Below, one piece after another: positions 8,330 through 19,881 of a stretch of 64,000 nucleotides of DNA (within the stretch, counting starts at the first letter, position 1; each line of letters starts with the position of its first letter). The translations under genes and the position numbers were made by a program. Source of the DNA: Roseomonas sp. (GTDB taxonomy: Bacteria > Pseudomonadota > Alphaproteobacteria > Acetobacterales > Acetobacteraceae); the NCBI GenBank assembly GCA_020249775.1, contig JADCFA010000009.1:186001-250000 (forward strand), given 5' to 3'. Under the pieces are notes generated by a model. The model did not search any database. It was not told where the DNA came from and worked only from the letters and a program-made list of their open reading frames with translations.

Positions 8330-8677
8330 TCACCGCGCGCCAGCCCGGGCACCGCCGCGGCGTTCGTTCCAGCTTCCCCAGTGCCGTCCATCCGTTGGCA
8401 GGCCGTGCCCATCGCAGGCCACTACATTAATGGCGGGAAAATCGCTTACCAGCGCCATGGCGACGCCGCGGGGGCGGGAAAAACCGGCAAGCTGAATATC
8501 CAGCGTATTCCGGGCGGATATCCTGATAATGCGGCCCCATTCACCAGCACGGGCGGTCACGAAAGGCCCCGCCTCATCCCGGGTCAGGCGCACCAGATCG
8601 CCAACTTCTGGAATTGCGATTTGCGAGCCATCAGGCCGGGTATCTATCCGCATCGGCAAGGTCCTGCTTGTTGTCAT
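8330..8677 (-). CDS. Hypothetical protein, 115 aa
   Basis: A small basic protein of unknown function. The segment IAIPEVGDLVRLTRDEAGPF followed by EWGRIIRISARNTLDIQLAGFSRPRG looks like a small beta-barrel (KOW/SH3-like), as in proteins with a G-x-G-D-x-V-R-L opening strand, but this is a structural guess. The ATG at 8677 has AGGGTGAG eight bases before it; the in-frame ATG at 8653 with AGGA upstream is a close alternative. It is divergent from pyrG, with 128 bp between the starts. No partner gene suggests a role. Confidence 0.5.
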   Translation of the reverse strand: MTTSRTLPMRIDTRPDGSQIAIPEVGDLVRLTRDEAGPFVTARAGEWGRIIRISARNTLDIQLAGFSRPRGVAMALVSDFPAINVVACDGHGLPTDGRHWGSWNERRGGARAGAR

Positions 8678-8736
8678 GGGCAAAGCTCACCCTGAAGACG
8701 AGTTAAACCCGACAAATCTCAAAATTCCGCTAATAG

Positions 8737-11261
<2,525 letters not shown>

Positions 11262-11846
11262 AACTCATCCGCCCCATCAGCCCATCGCGCTTGATGAATT
11301 GGTGCCAAAGTGCCGCGGCGATGTGAAAGGCAACCAGCGCGAGCAGCGCATAGGCCGCCAATTCATGCACTTCCTTGATACTGCGTGACAGGGCGCGATT
11401 GGCCGCAAGCGGTGAGGCGATGCTGAAGACGCCGAATTCGAGCCCCCGCCCGCGCAGGAAAAGCGTCGCGAGACCAAGCAAAGGCACTATTGCCATCAAC
11501 GCATAAAGCCCAAGATGCGCGAGCTTCGCCATGCGCTGCTGCTGCGCCGTCATGGCTGAAGGCATCGCCGGCGCGGTGCTGACGATGCGCCAGAGAACCC
11601 GCAGAACAAGCAAAACCACCACAACAGCGCCCACGCTATTATGCGAGGTCTTGATCAAATCCCGAAAGGCGCCGCGCGGCAGATCATCGGCGATCATGAT
11701 GCTGGCTGCGGCGTAGAAAATCAGTGCCGCCATCACCCAATGGAACAGGATGGCAAGGCGATCATAACGGGCGCGATCCATGGCGCATTCCTTCACGAAA
11801 ACGGCGACTGCCTAGGCCGATGCCGTGCAGCCCGCCATGATCAGGA

Positions 11847-12221
11847 TCAAACCCCGCCCGCGCGCCGTGCCGGTTCGCGGCTCAAGCCCCGCGTCGCCAG
11901 CGCCGCCAGATATTCCGCCCAGCGGCTTTCCTGTTCCTCACCTAATCTGCGCAGGTATTCCCAGGTAAAAATCCCCGTATCATGCAAATCATCAAAGCTG
12001 ATGCGGAGCGCGTAGTGCCCAACCGGTTCCAGGCCGATAATGCCAACATGCCGGCGCCCCGCCACGATCACCTTCTGCCCCGGCCCATGGCCTTGCACTT
12101 CCGCACTTGGGCTTTCCACGCGCAGATATTCCGCAGGCAGCTCAAACCGCGCGCCATCGGCAAAGGCAATGTCGAGGATTTTTTCCGCCTTGCGCAGGCG
12201 GATTTCAGTGGGGGCGCTCAT
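11847..12221 (-). CDS. DUF971 (gamma-butyrobetaine hydroxylase-like N-terminal domain) protein
   Basis: A 124-residue stand-alone DUF971 protein. Visible hallmarks are [18 protein letters not shown] at the start, [20 protein letters not shown] and the closing [19 protein letters not shown], which contains the conserved H-x-x-G-I-F/Y-x-W-x-Y-L. The domain is known as a small zinc-associated fold at the N terminus of butyrobetaine hydroxylases and as a short bacterial protein linked to Fe-S and Mrp/ApbC proteins; its own function is not established. Its start overlaps the stop of the Trm112-like gene (ATGA), so it is the last gene of the trx-LON-Trm112-DUF971 operon. Confidence 0.85.
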   Translation of the reverse strand: MSAPTEIRLRKAEKILDIAFADGARFELPAEYLRVESPSAEVQGHGPGQKVIVAGRRHVGIIGLEPVGHYALRISFDDLHDTGIFTWEYLRRLGEEQESRWAEYLAALATRGLSREPARRAGGV

Positions 12222-12415
12222 GCGTCCAGTTTGCGCGCCTCATCGGGCAGCATGATCGGAATGCCATCACGCACGGGATAAGCCAGGCCAGCGGCGTCAC
12301 TGATCAATTCGCCCTTGTCACGGTCATAGCGCAGCGGCTTTTTGGTCACGGGGCAGACCAGGATTTCAAGCAGCTTTGGGTCCAAAGCGCCGCCCTTGGG
12401 TTGCGGTTCGGTCAT
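12218..12415 (-). CDS. Trm112 / UPF0434 family protein
   Basis: A 65-residue Trm112-like protein, normally a small zinc-ribbon partner of methyltransferases. The segment [20 protein letters not shown] and the ending [19 protein letters not shown] are typical of the bacterial UPF0434/YcaR group. Only one cysteine is present where the ribbon form has CPxC pairs, so zinc binding is doubtful, as in many bacterial homologues. It is coupled to DUF971 by a 4-bp overlap and follows the LON-domain gene by 16 bp. The methyltransferase partner is not in this operon. Confidence 0.88.
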   Translation of the reverse strand: MTEPQPKGGALDPKLLEILVCPVTKKPLRYDRDKGELISDAAGLAYPVRDGIPIMLPDEARKLDA

Positions 12416-12431
12416 GCAGCATTTCCCTTCA

Positions 12432-13094
12432 TCAACTCAGGCTGCCGGGGTTCGGCATATTGGCCGCCGCCCCCATGCGCAGCAGCGCGACCAGCATCTC
12501 GGCCCGTTCCGGCCCTTCGGCGGCTTCCAGCAGAGCCTGTTTTTCCGGCGGATCAAAGGGGCAGACCATGGCGAGCATTGTCACCAGCAGCGCATCGGGG
12601 GTTTGTTCCACCGCATCCCAATTCGCCTCTATCCCGCGCGCCAGAAAATAGGGCTTGAGCGCGCCAAGCAGCGCCGCGCGATCAAGCGGCGGCGGATCGG
12701 CTTCCAGGAGATCGGTGACGAAATCCGCATAATCGGCGCGCACGCGGCGATAGCCGCCCGGCGCCAAGGGTAATTCTTCCACAATCCTGAACCGCGCCAC
12801 GCCGATCAGCGTAATCAACAGCCGCCCATCATCGGTTTCGCTGAAGGATGAAATGCGCCCAAGGCAGCCGATGCGATACAGCCCCGGCCCCACCGCTTCC
12901 GTCTTGCCCCGCGCATCGGGTTGCACCATGCCGAAAAGCCGCCCCTGGCCCAGCGCATCCATGGTCATCGCCAAATAGCGCGGCTCAAAAATATTGAGCG
13001 GCAGGCGCCCGCGCGGCAGCAGCAGCGCCCCTGTCAGGGGGAAGACTGCAATCTCGCTCGGCAAATCCGCCAAACGCGGATGAAAGGGTTGCAT
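12432..13094 (-). CDS. LON peptidase substrate-binding domain protein
   Basis: A 220-residue stand-alone LAN/LON N-terminal domain protein without ATPase or protease parts. The fold is marked by [26 protein letters not shown], seen here from residue about 15 in two pieces ([15 protein letters not shown] and [13 protein letters not shown]), followed by [20 protein letters not shown] and [10 protein letters not shown]. Such proteins occur widely beside thioredoxin and Trm112-like genes in alphaproteobacteria, and a role in protein quality control is assumed rather than shown. Gaps to the flanking operon members are 20 and 16 bp. Confidence 0.88.
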   Translation of the reverse strand: MQPFHPRLADLPSEIAVFPLTGALLLPRGRLPLNIFEPRYLAMTMDALGQGRLFGMVQPDARGKTEAVGPGLYRIGCLGRISSFSETDDGRLLITLIGVARFRIVEELPLAPGGYRRVRADYADFVTDLLEADPPPLDRAALLGALKPYFLARGIEANWDAVEQTPDALLVTMLAMVCPFDPPEKQALLEAAEGPERAEMLVALLRMGAAANMPNPGSLS

Positions 13095-13114
13095 GATGCG
13101 TGGTGCCGCCGGTC

Positions 13115-14050
13115 TTAACGGAACAGCACGGAAGAAAGCTTGCGCCGCCCGGCGACACTCGCCTCATCACCAAAGCCCCAGGCCTCGAAGAATTTCAGCA
13201 ATTGCTTGCGCGCCGCTTCCTCATTCCAGGCGCGGTCGCGCTTGATGGCTTCAATCAGCGCATCCACTGCGCCGGCGCGGTCATCCATGGCGTTCAGCGC
13301 GACCGCCAGATCAATCCGCGCCGCATGGTCATTGGGGTCAGCCGCCAGGCGGGCTTCAAACTCCGCCAGCTTGGCGCGCGCCGCCCGCCCTTCCGAAGCC
13401 AATTCCAAGGCGCTGCGTATCGAAGCAATCTCGGCATGGCTGCGGAGTTTTTCCGGCACGCTTTCAATCACCTGCAGGGCCTGTTCTTCCTGCCCGAGCG
13501 CCATCAGGCAGCGCGCCACGCCGGCCAGCGCATCCGCATTTTCCGGTTCCTGCTGCGCCAGCGCGCCGAATATTTGCAGCGCCGTGGTGGCATCGCCTTC
13601 TTCCAGGGCGGCCTTGGCTTCGCCGAGCAGATCAGCCGTCGGCATTTGCCCGCCAGCCTGCTTGAGCAAGCCTTCAATGAAGCGCTTCACCTCCGATTCC
13701 GGCAGCGCGCCCTGGAACAGATCCAGGATCTGCCCCTTCCAGAAGGCCACCACCGTCGGCACGGATTGCAGCGGCAGGCCCATTTGCACGAGCTGCTGCA
13801 CAAGGCCGCGATTCTTATCAATATCAATCTTCACCAGTCGCACGCGCCCACCAGCGGCATTCACCACCTTTTCAAGCGCCGGCGTCAGTTGCTTGCAGGG
13901 GCCGCACCAGGTGGCCCAGAAATCCACCAGCACCGGCACTTCATTGGATGCCTGCACCACATCCTGCATGAAGGTGGTCTGGTCACCATCCTTGATGGCG
14001 CCAGTGGCGGCGCCCTGCGGCGGGCGAGAGGGGTCGAAGATCACTTCCAT
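13115..14050 (-). CDS. Thioredoxin-TPR co-chaperone (CnoX/YbbN-like)
   Basis: A 311-residue protein with an N-terminal thioredoxin domain (residues about 22-135; active site FWATWCGPCKQLTPAL) and a C-terminal tetratricopeptide-like helical domain (about 140-300; for example GEAKAALEEGDATTALQIFG and MALGQEEQALQVIESV). The layout is that of CnoX/YbbN holdases that protect proteins under chlorine or oxidative stress. Unlike E. coli CnoX, which has an altered active site, this one keeps CGPC and is probably redox-active. It is the first gene of an operon with the LON-domain, Trm112 and DUF971 genes. Confidence 0.9.
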   Translation of the reverse strand: MEVIFDPSRPPQGAATGAIKDGDQTTFMQDVVQASNEVPVLVDFWATWCGPCKQLTPALEKVVNAAGGRVRLVKIDIDKNRGLVQQLVQMGLPLQSVPTVVAFWKGQILDLFQGALPESEVKRFIEGLLKQAGGQMPTADLLGEAKAALEEGDATTALQIFGALAQQEPENADALAGVARCLMALGQEEQALQVIESVPEKLRSHAEIASIRSALELASEGRAARAKLAEFEARLAADPNDHAARIDLAVALNAMDDRAGAVDALIEAIKRDRAWNEEAARKQLLKFFEAWGFGDEASVAGRRKLSSVLFR

Positions 14051-14122
14051 CGGCGCAATTCCTGGTCTTGTTGCCCCATAAATGCGCCCTATTGCCGCAG
14101 AAGCAAGCCACCCCGGCCAGGA

Positions 14123-14626
14123 TCAGGCGCCATCCAGGTCCAGCAGCCGGGTTTCATGGCCAAGCCCGGCCAGAAAGCCGAGCAAATCCTGGGGTGCCAA
14201 GCCCGTGGAGGCCGTATTGACCAAGGGATGCACCCAGATCCGCGGATGGCGCATCAGCTCGGCATCCATGACAAAGCGAATCCGGCTGGGCTCGGCATTC
14301 ACCAGCCCAAAGGGCGTGACGGACCCGGGTGTGAGGCCGAGGACGCCGAGCAATTCCTCGGCGCTGCCCATGGTGATCTTGCCCGATCCCGCCATGCGGG
14401 CCAGCGCATTGATGGAAACCTGGCGGGATTCCTCAAGCGTTGCCAGCAGAAAGGGGCCATCGCCCTTGGCGGGCCTCAGGAACAGGTTTTTGGTGTGCCC
14501 ACCCGGCAGGGTGCCGCGCAAATCCTGGCTTTCGGCCACGGTAAAGACCGCCGCGTGTTGGCGCGTTTCCGAGGCAATGCCCGCGGCAACAAGGCGGGCG
14601 AGGAGGTTTTCCGGCGTTTCCCGCAT
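14123..14626 (-). CDS. Prolyl-tRNA deacylase / YbaK-ProX family protein
   Basis: A 167-residue member of the YbaK/ProX/INS family that hydrolyses mischarged aminoacyl-tRNA, most often Ala-tRNA(Pro), to keep translation accurate. Conserved features are GGHTKNLFLRPAKGDGPF with its central lysine, LARMAGSGKITMGSAEELL, GLTPGSVTPFGLVN and the C-terminal IWVHPLVNTASTGL. This pattern fits the PrdX/ProXp-ala group. Its ATG overlaps the stop of the Bug receptor gene (TAATG), so it is translationally coupled to an apparently unrelated transport protein. Confidence 0.9.
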   Translation of the reverse strand: MRETPENLLARLVAAGIASETRQHAAVFTVAESQDLRGTLPGGHTKNLFLRPAKGDGPFLLATLEESRQVSINALARMAGSGKITMGSAEELLGVLGLTPGSVTPFGLVNAEPSRIRFVMDAELMRHPRIWVHPLVNTASTGLAPQDLLGFLAGLGHETRLLDLDGA

Positions 14627-15594
14627 TAGTCGAGCTTGATGTTATTGGCGCGGATCACCTGGGCCCAGACCTCGATTTCCGCGTCCATCCAGCGGCGGAA
14701 GGATTCCGGGCCTTCAACACGGTTCTCCCCGCCGATGGCGGTGATGCGTTCCGCAACGCTCGGCACGGCCATGGCGGCGCGGAGATCACGCGACAGGCGT
14801 TCCACCATGGCGGGCGGGGTGCCGGACTGCACCAGAATGCCCTGCCAGGTGCCGCTTTCGGCGGCGGGCCAGCCCAGTTCCTGGAAAGTCGGCACATCAG
14901 GGAAATCAGGCAGGCGGCGCGGGCCGGATACGGCGATGGCGCGCAATTGCCCCTGTTTGCAGAAGGGCCCCGTGGCGGTGGCGCCATTGATGATCAGTTG
15001 CGCTTCGCCAGCCGCCACAGCGGTAAGCGCCGCCGCGCCGCCACGATAGGGCACCTGTGTCAGATCAGCGCCCCAATGTTGCGTCACCAAAAGTCCGGTC
15101 AGGTGATTGCCGGCGCCAATGCCGGAATGGCCAACATTCACGCGGGTAGGATTGGCCTTGGCATAGGCCACCAATTCCGCCGCATTGCGTACCGGCACGG
15201 AAGGATGCACGGCCAGGATATAGGGCGCGTAGATCAGCATGGTCACCGGCGCCAGATCACGCTTCAAATCAAAGGGCAGGCGCGAATAAAGCGATGGCGC
15301 GGTGGTGAGGGAGGAAACATCAATCAGCAAAAGCGTATGCCCATCGGGGGCTGATTTCGCCACATGATCAGCGCCGATATTGCCGCTGGCGCCGGTGCGG
15401 TTTTCCACCACTACATTTTGGCCGAAGGATTTGGTGAGCTCCGGCGCCAAAAGCCGCGCGAGAATGTCCGAAGTGCCGCCCGGGGCGAAGGGCACGATAA
15501 TCCGCACCGGGCGATCGAGGTTCTGCGCCGCGGCGGGCAGGGCAGCCAGGCTTGAAAGGGCAAGCGCGCCTTTCAGTGTCTTACGGCGATTCAT
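14626..15594 (-). CDS. Bug/TctC-family tripartite tricarboxylate-type periplasmic receptor (3 of 3)
   Basis: A 322-residue Bug-family periplasmic receptor. The signal peptide is MNRRKTLKGALALSSLAAL with cleavage near PAAAQ. Motifs in order are PFAPGGTSDILARLL, ENRTGASGNIGADHV, GHSGIGAGNHLTG and VPYRGGAAALTAV. GGAGGAA lies five bases before the ATG, an unusually good ribosome-binding site for this window. The stop overlaps the start of a prolyl-tRNA deacylase gene. No TctAB permease is adjacent, and the ligand is unknown. Confidence 0.93.
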   Translation of the reverse strand: MNRRKTLKGALALSSLAALPAAAQNLDRPVRIIVPFAPGGTSDILARLLAPELTKSFGQNVVVENRTGASGNIGADHVAKSAPDGHTLLLIDVSSLTTAPSLYSRLPFDLKRDLAPVTMLIYAPYILAVHPSVPVRNAAELVAYAKANPTRVNVGHSGIGAGNHLTGLLVTQHWGADLTQVPYRGGAAALTAVAAGEAQLIINGATATGPFCKQGQLRAIAVSGPRRLPDFPDVPTFQELGWPAAESGTWQGILVQSGTPPAMVERLSRDLRAAMAVPSVAERITAIGGENRVEGPESFRRWMDAEIEVWAQVIRANNIKLD

Positions 15595-15654
15595 GGGTTT
15601 CCTCCGGCAATTTGGCGAAACCGTTGCACCACTATCGGCAAGTGTCCAGGGTTT

Positions 15655-16365
15655 TCAGCCACGCGGGCAGGTGGAAAGTGTCGCCTGAACGAAGCCGCGC
15701 ATCTCACTCACGGTAATGGCAAGGTCCAGTTCCAGATTGCCAAGCGGAATGGTCAGGCGCTGCGGCAGGCCGGTCAGGTTTTCCGCACGGCCATTCCAGG
15801 CGCTGGTGACCGTCACATTGGCAAGGCGCGCCACATCTTCCGCGCCTGCCGGCATGGCGGCGGTGATGCGGAGCAAGCCATCCATGAAGCTGGTGCCTTC
15901 ATCCGTCGTTGGTGCGCCACCAAAGCGAATCGCGAAGCGGCGGAGACTGGGCCGGCCTTCACAGCGGCGCGGATTATCGGCGGCGCGCAGTGCCTCGGTC
16001 AGCCGTTCGGGCGCAACGCCAGCCGCAATGCGCTGCGCGGCAATGCCCAGCACATCCGTGAAGGGCGGGCGCGGCACTTCCTGATCATGGCGCGCGCGCC
16101 AATTGGTCGCTTCATGGCGCGCCTGTTCCAGCGCAGCGGAGAGCGCAGCCCTTTCGGTGGAAAGCGCAGTTTCCCGCTGGGCGGCTTCGGCCAATTGCGC
16201 TTCCAGGGCCGAGACTTCGGCGCGCGCGATTTCCTCTGCGCCACGATAGGCAATGACGCCGAAGCCCAAAAACACCAGCAAAAGCATGACAGCCTGGGAC
16301 AGGCGCCACAGCCAGCGCGTGGCACGTTGGCGGCGTTCCCGGCTGCGTCTTCTGCCAAGGGCCAT
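15655..16365 (-). CDS. Hypothetical membrane-anchored coiled-coil protein
   Basis: A 236-residue protein of unknown family. The N terminus is very basic (ALGRRRSRERRQRATRW), followed by one membrane segment at residues about 20-42 (LSQAVMLLLVFLGFGVIAY), a coiled-coil of Ala/Glu/Gln heptads (about 45-90) and a periplasmic C-terminal domain with two isolated cysteines (in RRCEGRPSL and STCPRG). The basic start indicates the N terminus stays in the cytoplasm. It begins six bases after the stop of the CoxL-like gene, so the two are probably co-transcribed. No function can be assigned. Confidence 0.65.
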   Translation of the reverse strand: MALGRRRSRERRQRATRWLWRLSQAVMLLLVFLGFGVIAYRGAEEIARAEVSALEAQLAEAAQRETALSTERAALSAALEQARHEATNWRARHDQEVPRPPFTDVLGIAAQRIAAGVAPERLTEALRAADNPRRCEGRPSLRRFAIRFGGAPTTDEGTSFMDGLLRITAAMPAGAEDVARLANVTVTSAWNGRAENLTGLPQRLTIPLGNLELDLAITVSEMRGFVQATLSTCPRG

Positions 16366-16371
16366 CGCGTT

Positions 16372-18699
16372 TCAGCCTTGCAAAAGCGCCCAGATGCGCG
16401 GCGGCGTCAGCGGCATTTGCACGCTATCGGCCACTGCGCCACGCCCGTTGCGCGCCAGCGCATCAGCTACCGCATTCACCAGCGCCGGTGTTGCGCCAAT
16501 GGTGCCAAGCTCACCCACGCCCTTCACGCCCAAGGGGTTGGTGCGGCAGGGGATGGATTGATCAAGCAAGGTGGTCGCGCTTGGCAGCATATCCGCACGT
16601 GGCAGGGTGTAATCCATGAAACTCGCCGTCAGCGGTTGGCCGGTGGCGGGATCGTAGATCACCGCCTCACACAAGGCCTGGCCGATGCCTTGCAGCGCAC
16701 CGCCCACCACCTGGCCTTCGACGATCAAAGGGTTCACCACGCGCCCGGCATCATTGGTGGAGACATAAAGCGGAATGGCGACTTCGCCAGTGTCAGGATC
16801 AATTTCCACTTCAGCGATATGGCAGCCATTGGGCCAGGTGGGGCCGGAAACGGCGCTGGTCGAATCAATGAAAATGCGTCCTTCCGGCTGCTTTGCCGCC
16901 AATTCGAAAAGCCCAATGCGCCGATCCGTGCCCGCCACCTGAAAGGCACCGGCGAGGTATTCCAGATCAACCGGCGCCACTTCCAAAGCATCGGCAGCGA
17001 GGTCGCGCGCCTTGTCCACGGTCTTGTCGGCAGCGACTTTCACAGCCGAGCCAGCAGTGAAAAGCGAACGCGACCCCGCGCTGCCAAAGCCGCTGCCGCG
17101 ATCCGAATCACCCATGGTGATTTTGATGTTATCGAGCGACACACCAAAAACATCCACGGCAAGCTGCGCATAGCTGGTGGCAATACCTTGGCCCATGGCT
17201 TGCGTGGTGGCGTAGATTTCGATTTCGCGATTGGCCTTCACGGCGACGGTGACGCGTTCTTCAAACACATTGCCGCCGGTCCATTCCAGGAAGGTCGCAA
17301 TGCCGCGCCCACGCAGCTTGCCCGCCTCGGCCGATTGCGCGGCGCGCGCGGCAAAGCCCTGCCAATCAGCCGCGACCAAGGCCTGGGCCATGATTTTCTC
17401 GAAACTGCCGCTATCATAGCTTTGGCCCATGGCGTTCTTGTAGGGCATTTGCTCTGGCCGGATCATGTTGCGCCGGCGAAGCTCGGCCGGATCAAGCGCC
17501 AGCTTGCGCGCTGCCGCATCCATCAGACGTTCGATAATATAAATGGCTTCCGGGCGCCCGGCACCGCGATAGGGGCCGGTGGGCGCAGTATTGGTCAAGA
17601 CGGCAGTGAATTGGAAATCAATATTCGTGATGTCGTAAATGCTGGTCGAAACCCAAGGCCCGATCAGCAATTGGATGGCGACACCCGAATTGCGCGTATA
17701 GCCGCCCATATTGGCCAGCGTGCGCACGCGAAGCCCGAGCACCTTGCCCGCTTCATCCAGCGCCAATTCCGCCTTGCTATCGGTATCACGGCCATGCAGC
17801 GCGGCGAGGAAATCCTCCATCCGCTCCGCCGCCCAGCGCACCGGGCGGCCAAGCCGCCGCGCGGCGAAAGCCACCACGGCGTCTTCGGCATAAAGCCCGG
17901 TTTTCATGCCAAAGCCACCGCCAACATCGCCAACCAACACGCGCACGCGATCGGTCGGGATATCGAGCACTTCCTTGCAGAGCTGATCACGAAAGCCGGA
18001 GGGCATTTGCGTGCTCATGCGGATGGTGAAGCGATCACTCGCGCCGTCATATTCGGCGAGCACCACGCGCGGTTCCATGGAAACCGGGGCCAGGCGCTGG
18101 TTCACCAGATCGAGCGAAACAACATGCGCTGCCTTGGCGAAGGCCGCTTCAACCGCCGCCTGATCGCCATAGCGGGTTTCGGCGACGATGTTATTGCCGG
18201 CGGCGGGCCAAAGCTCCGGCGCGCCGGGGGCGATGGCTTCGCGCAGCGTGGTCACGGCGGGTAGTTCTTCGTAATCCACCATAATGACTTCGGCTGCATC
18301 ACGCGCCGCGGCGGCGCTTTCGGCGATGATGGCGGCGACAGGTTCGCCCACAAAACGCACCAAGCCATGCGCCAGGATCGGGCGCGGCGGCGCGGCCAAA
18401 TCCGACCCATCCGGGCGCTTGAAGGGCAAGGCAACGCCGAGCGATTTCAGCCCAGCCGCCGCCACATCCTCACCGGTCAGGATCGCCACCACGCCGGGCA
18501 TGGCGCGCGCGGCGCTGGTGTCAACCGACATGATCCGGGCATGGGCATGGGGGGAGCGCAAAAACACCAAATGCGCCTGGCCCGGTAGCGCCTCATCATT
18601 GGTGAAGCGGCCGGCACCAGCCAGAAGCGGCCCATCTTCCAGCCGCCGCACCGCCTGGCCGCTGCCGAAGCGGCCCACCGTGTCATTCATGCCATCCAT
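16372..18699 (-). CDS. Molybdenum hydroxylase large subunit (CoxL-like, xanthine dehydrogenase family)
   Basis: A 775-residue molybdopterin cytosine dinucleotide-binding subunit of the xanthine dehydrogenase/CO dehydrogenase family. The N-terminal a/b hammerhead domain spans residues about 20-130 (GRFTNDEALPGQAHLVFLRS). The Mo-binding part includes VGDVGGGFGMKTGLYAED, GPYRGAGRPEA and the catalytic glutamate in VKGVGELGTIGA. The loop AYRGAGR rather than the AYRCSFR of true CO dehydrogenase places it in the form II group, so CO oxidation is unlikely; the substrate may be an aldehyde or N-heterocycle. No FAD-binding or 2Fe-2S subunit gene is adjacent. It is followed six bases later by a hypothetical membrane protein. 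Confidence 0.88.
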   Translation of the reverse strand: MDGMNDTVGRFGSGQAVRRLEDGPLLAGAGRFTNDEALPGQAHLVFLRSPHAHARIMSVDTSAARAMPGVVAILTGEDVAAAGLKSLGVALPFKRPDGSDLAAPPRPILAHGLVRFVGEPVAAIIAESAAAARDAAEVIMVDYEELPAVTTLREAIAPGAPELWPAAGNNIVAETRYGDQAAVEAAFAKAAHVVSLDLVNQRLAPVSMEPRVVLAEYDGASDRFTIRMSTQMPSGFRDQLCKEVLDIPTDRVRVLVGDVGGGFGMKTGLYAEDAVVAFAARRLGRPVRWAAERMEDFLAALHGRDTDSKAELALDEAGKVLGLRVRTLANMGGYTRNSGVAIQLLIGPWVSTSIYDITNIDFQFTAVLTNTAPTGPYRGAGRPEAIYIIERLMDAAARKLALDPAELRRRNMIRPEQMPYKNAMGQSYDSGSFEKIMAQALVAADWQGFAARAAQSAEAGKLRGRGIATFLEWTGGNVFEERVTVAVKANREIEIYATTQAMGQGIATSYAQLAVDVFGVSLDNIKITMGDSDRGSGFGSAGSRSLFTAGSAVKVAADKTVDKARDLAADALEVAPVDLEYLAGAFQVAGTDRRIGLFELAAKQPEGRIFIDSTSAVSGPTWPNGCHIAEVEIDPDTGEVAIPLYVSTNDAGRVVNPLIVEGQVVGGALQGIGQALCEAVIYDPATGQPLTASFMDYTLPRADMLPSATTLLDQSIPCRTNPLGVKGVGELGTIGATPALVNAVADALARNGRGAVADSVQMPLTPPRIWALLQG

Positions 18700-19058
18700 G
18701 ACGCTGCACCTATCTGTCCCGGCGGGCGGATTTGCCCCTGCCTTTTCAGGGGTTCATCTGCGACGGAAAGGCCAGCGCATCAAGTCTCCCGCGCGCCGCC
18801 CTTGGAGTAACCGTGTTGGCTAAGCCTTCTCTCCTGGCCATTTTCCACTCCCCCAGGTTATTGGAGGCTCCAACTTCAAGGCCGTTGCCTCTCCTTGCCT
18901 CGCTTTCGGGAGCGCGCAGTTTGGCACTATGCTTCGGTTAGCTGGGGGCGGGACAATTCGCTACCGCTTCGGTTCGCCAATCATGCGTATCAGGCGCTGT
19001 TCCAATGATCCCTGCTAAGGTGAAGAGTGCAACCAACGCGACTACGAGAGATGCAAAC
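18700..19058. other. 359-bp divergent intergenic region
   Basis: This gap separates the starts of the CoxL-like gene (minus) and the SDR-like gene (plus). It contains a small hairpin, CCCCTG at 18735-18740 and CAGGGG at 18747-18752, about 35-50 bases upstream of the CoxL-like ATG, which might be regulatory. I see no gene and no convincing promoter pair. Confidence 0.45.
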
Positions 19059-19802
19059 ATGACCTCGCAACGCAAGACCGCCCTGATCACCGGCGCCGGC
19101 CGCAATATTGGCCGCGCCATCGCGCTTGATCTGGCGCGCATGGGCTTCAATGTTGTCGTCAATGGCTCACGCAATCGCGACGCCTGCGAAAAGGTCGCGG
19201 CCGAGGCCCGCGCCCTTGGCGTGGAAGCCCTGGTTGCCATGGCCGATGTTGGCGTGGCCGAAGATTGCGCGCGCATTGCACGCGACGCCATCGCCAGCTT
19301 CGGCGCAGTGGATGTGCTGGTGAATAACGCCGCGCTTCGCCCGGATGGCCGCTTTCTGGAAATGAGTGATGCGGATTGGCGCCGCGTCATTGCGGTTGAT
19401 CTCGATTCCAGCGTTTGGTTATCGCGCGCCTGCCTGCCGGGGATGCTTGAGCGTGGCTGGGGGCGGATTGTGAACCTGCTCGGCATGAATGCCATCCATG
19501 GCTATAATGGCCGCGCGGCGGTTTCGGTTTCCAAACACGGGCTTTGGGGGCTCACCAAGGCGCTGGCGAAGGAATTCGGCGCCAAGGGTGTTACGACCAA
19601 TGCAGTCTCACCCGGCCCCATCGCCGGGGAGCGTGATGATGAAGCCGCGCATCACCACATCGCCGGCATGGTATCGCGCGTGCCGGTGGGCAGGCTTGGT
19701 CAGCCGCATGAAGTGGCCGCCGTGGTGTCCATGCTGGTTTCCGAAGGCGGCGCTTTCGTCAATGGCCAGATGATCCAGGTGAATGGCGGCGCGGAGACGT
19801 GA
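19059..19802 (+). CDS. SDR-fold protein lacking the catalytic Ser and Tyr
   Basis: A 247-residue protein with a complete classical SDR fold: TGAGRNIGRAIAL for the coenzyme, DVLVNNAALRPDG for the central strand and the closing VSMLVSEGGAFVNGQMIQVN. The active site is abnormal. Where the family has YxxxK the sequence reads VSVSK, so the tyrosine is replaced by valine (codon GTT), and the usual serine position falls in NLLGMNAIHG. It therefore may bind a nucleotide without catalysing the standard reaction. The start is ATG 19059 in ATGCAAACATGACC. It is monocistronic, divergent from the CoxL-like gene. Confidence 0.8.
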   Translation: MTSQRKTALITGAGRNIGRAIALDLARMGFNVVVNGSRNRDACEKVAAEARALGVEALVAMADVGVAEDCARIARDAIASFGAVDVLVNNAALRPDGRFLEMSDADWRRVIAVDLDSSVWLSRACLPGMLERGWGRIVNLLGMNAIHGYNGRAAVSVSKHGLWGLTKALAKEFGAKGVTTNAVSPGPIAGERDDEAAHHHIAGMVSRVPVGRLGQPHEVAAVVSMLVSEGGAFVNGQMIQVNGGAET

Positions 19803-19881
19803 TTGGAATTTGATAGGGTGCCGACCGCAAGCGATTCGCCCTCAGGCGCTGAAAAGCGTTGGTAACCTATACCTGCCAAAG

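Noticed and set aside
13100-14629. Open frame of 509 codons on the plus strand
   Set aside because: Antisense to the thioredoxin-TPR and prolyl-tRNA deacylase genes, which have strong motifs on the minus strand.
16087-18264. Open frame of 725 codons on the plus strand
   Set aside because: It is the antisense shadow of the molybdenum hydroxylase large subunit gene; the His/Arg/Gly-rich product has no recognisable domain.
16372-18699. True CO dehydrogenase large subunit
   Set aside because: The loop reads PYRGAGR rather than AYRCSFR, and the medium and small subunits are absent, so a form I CO dehydrogenase is not supported.
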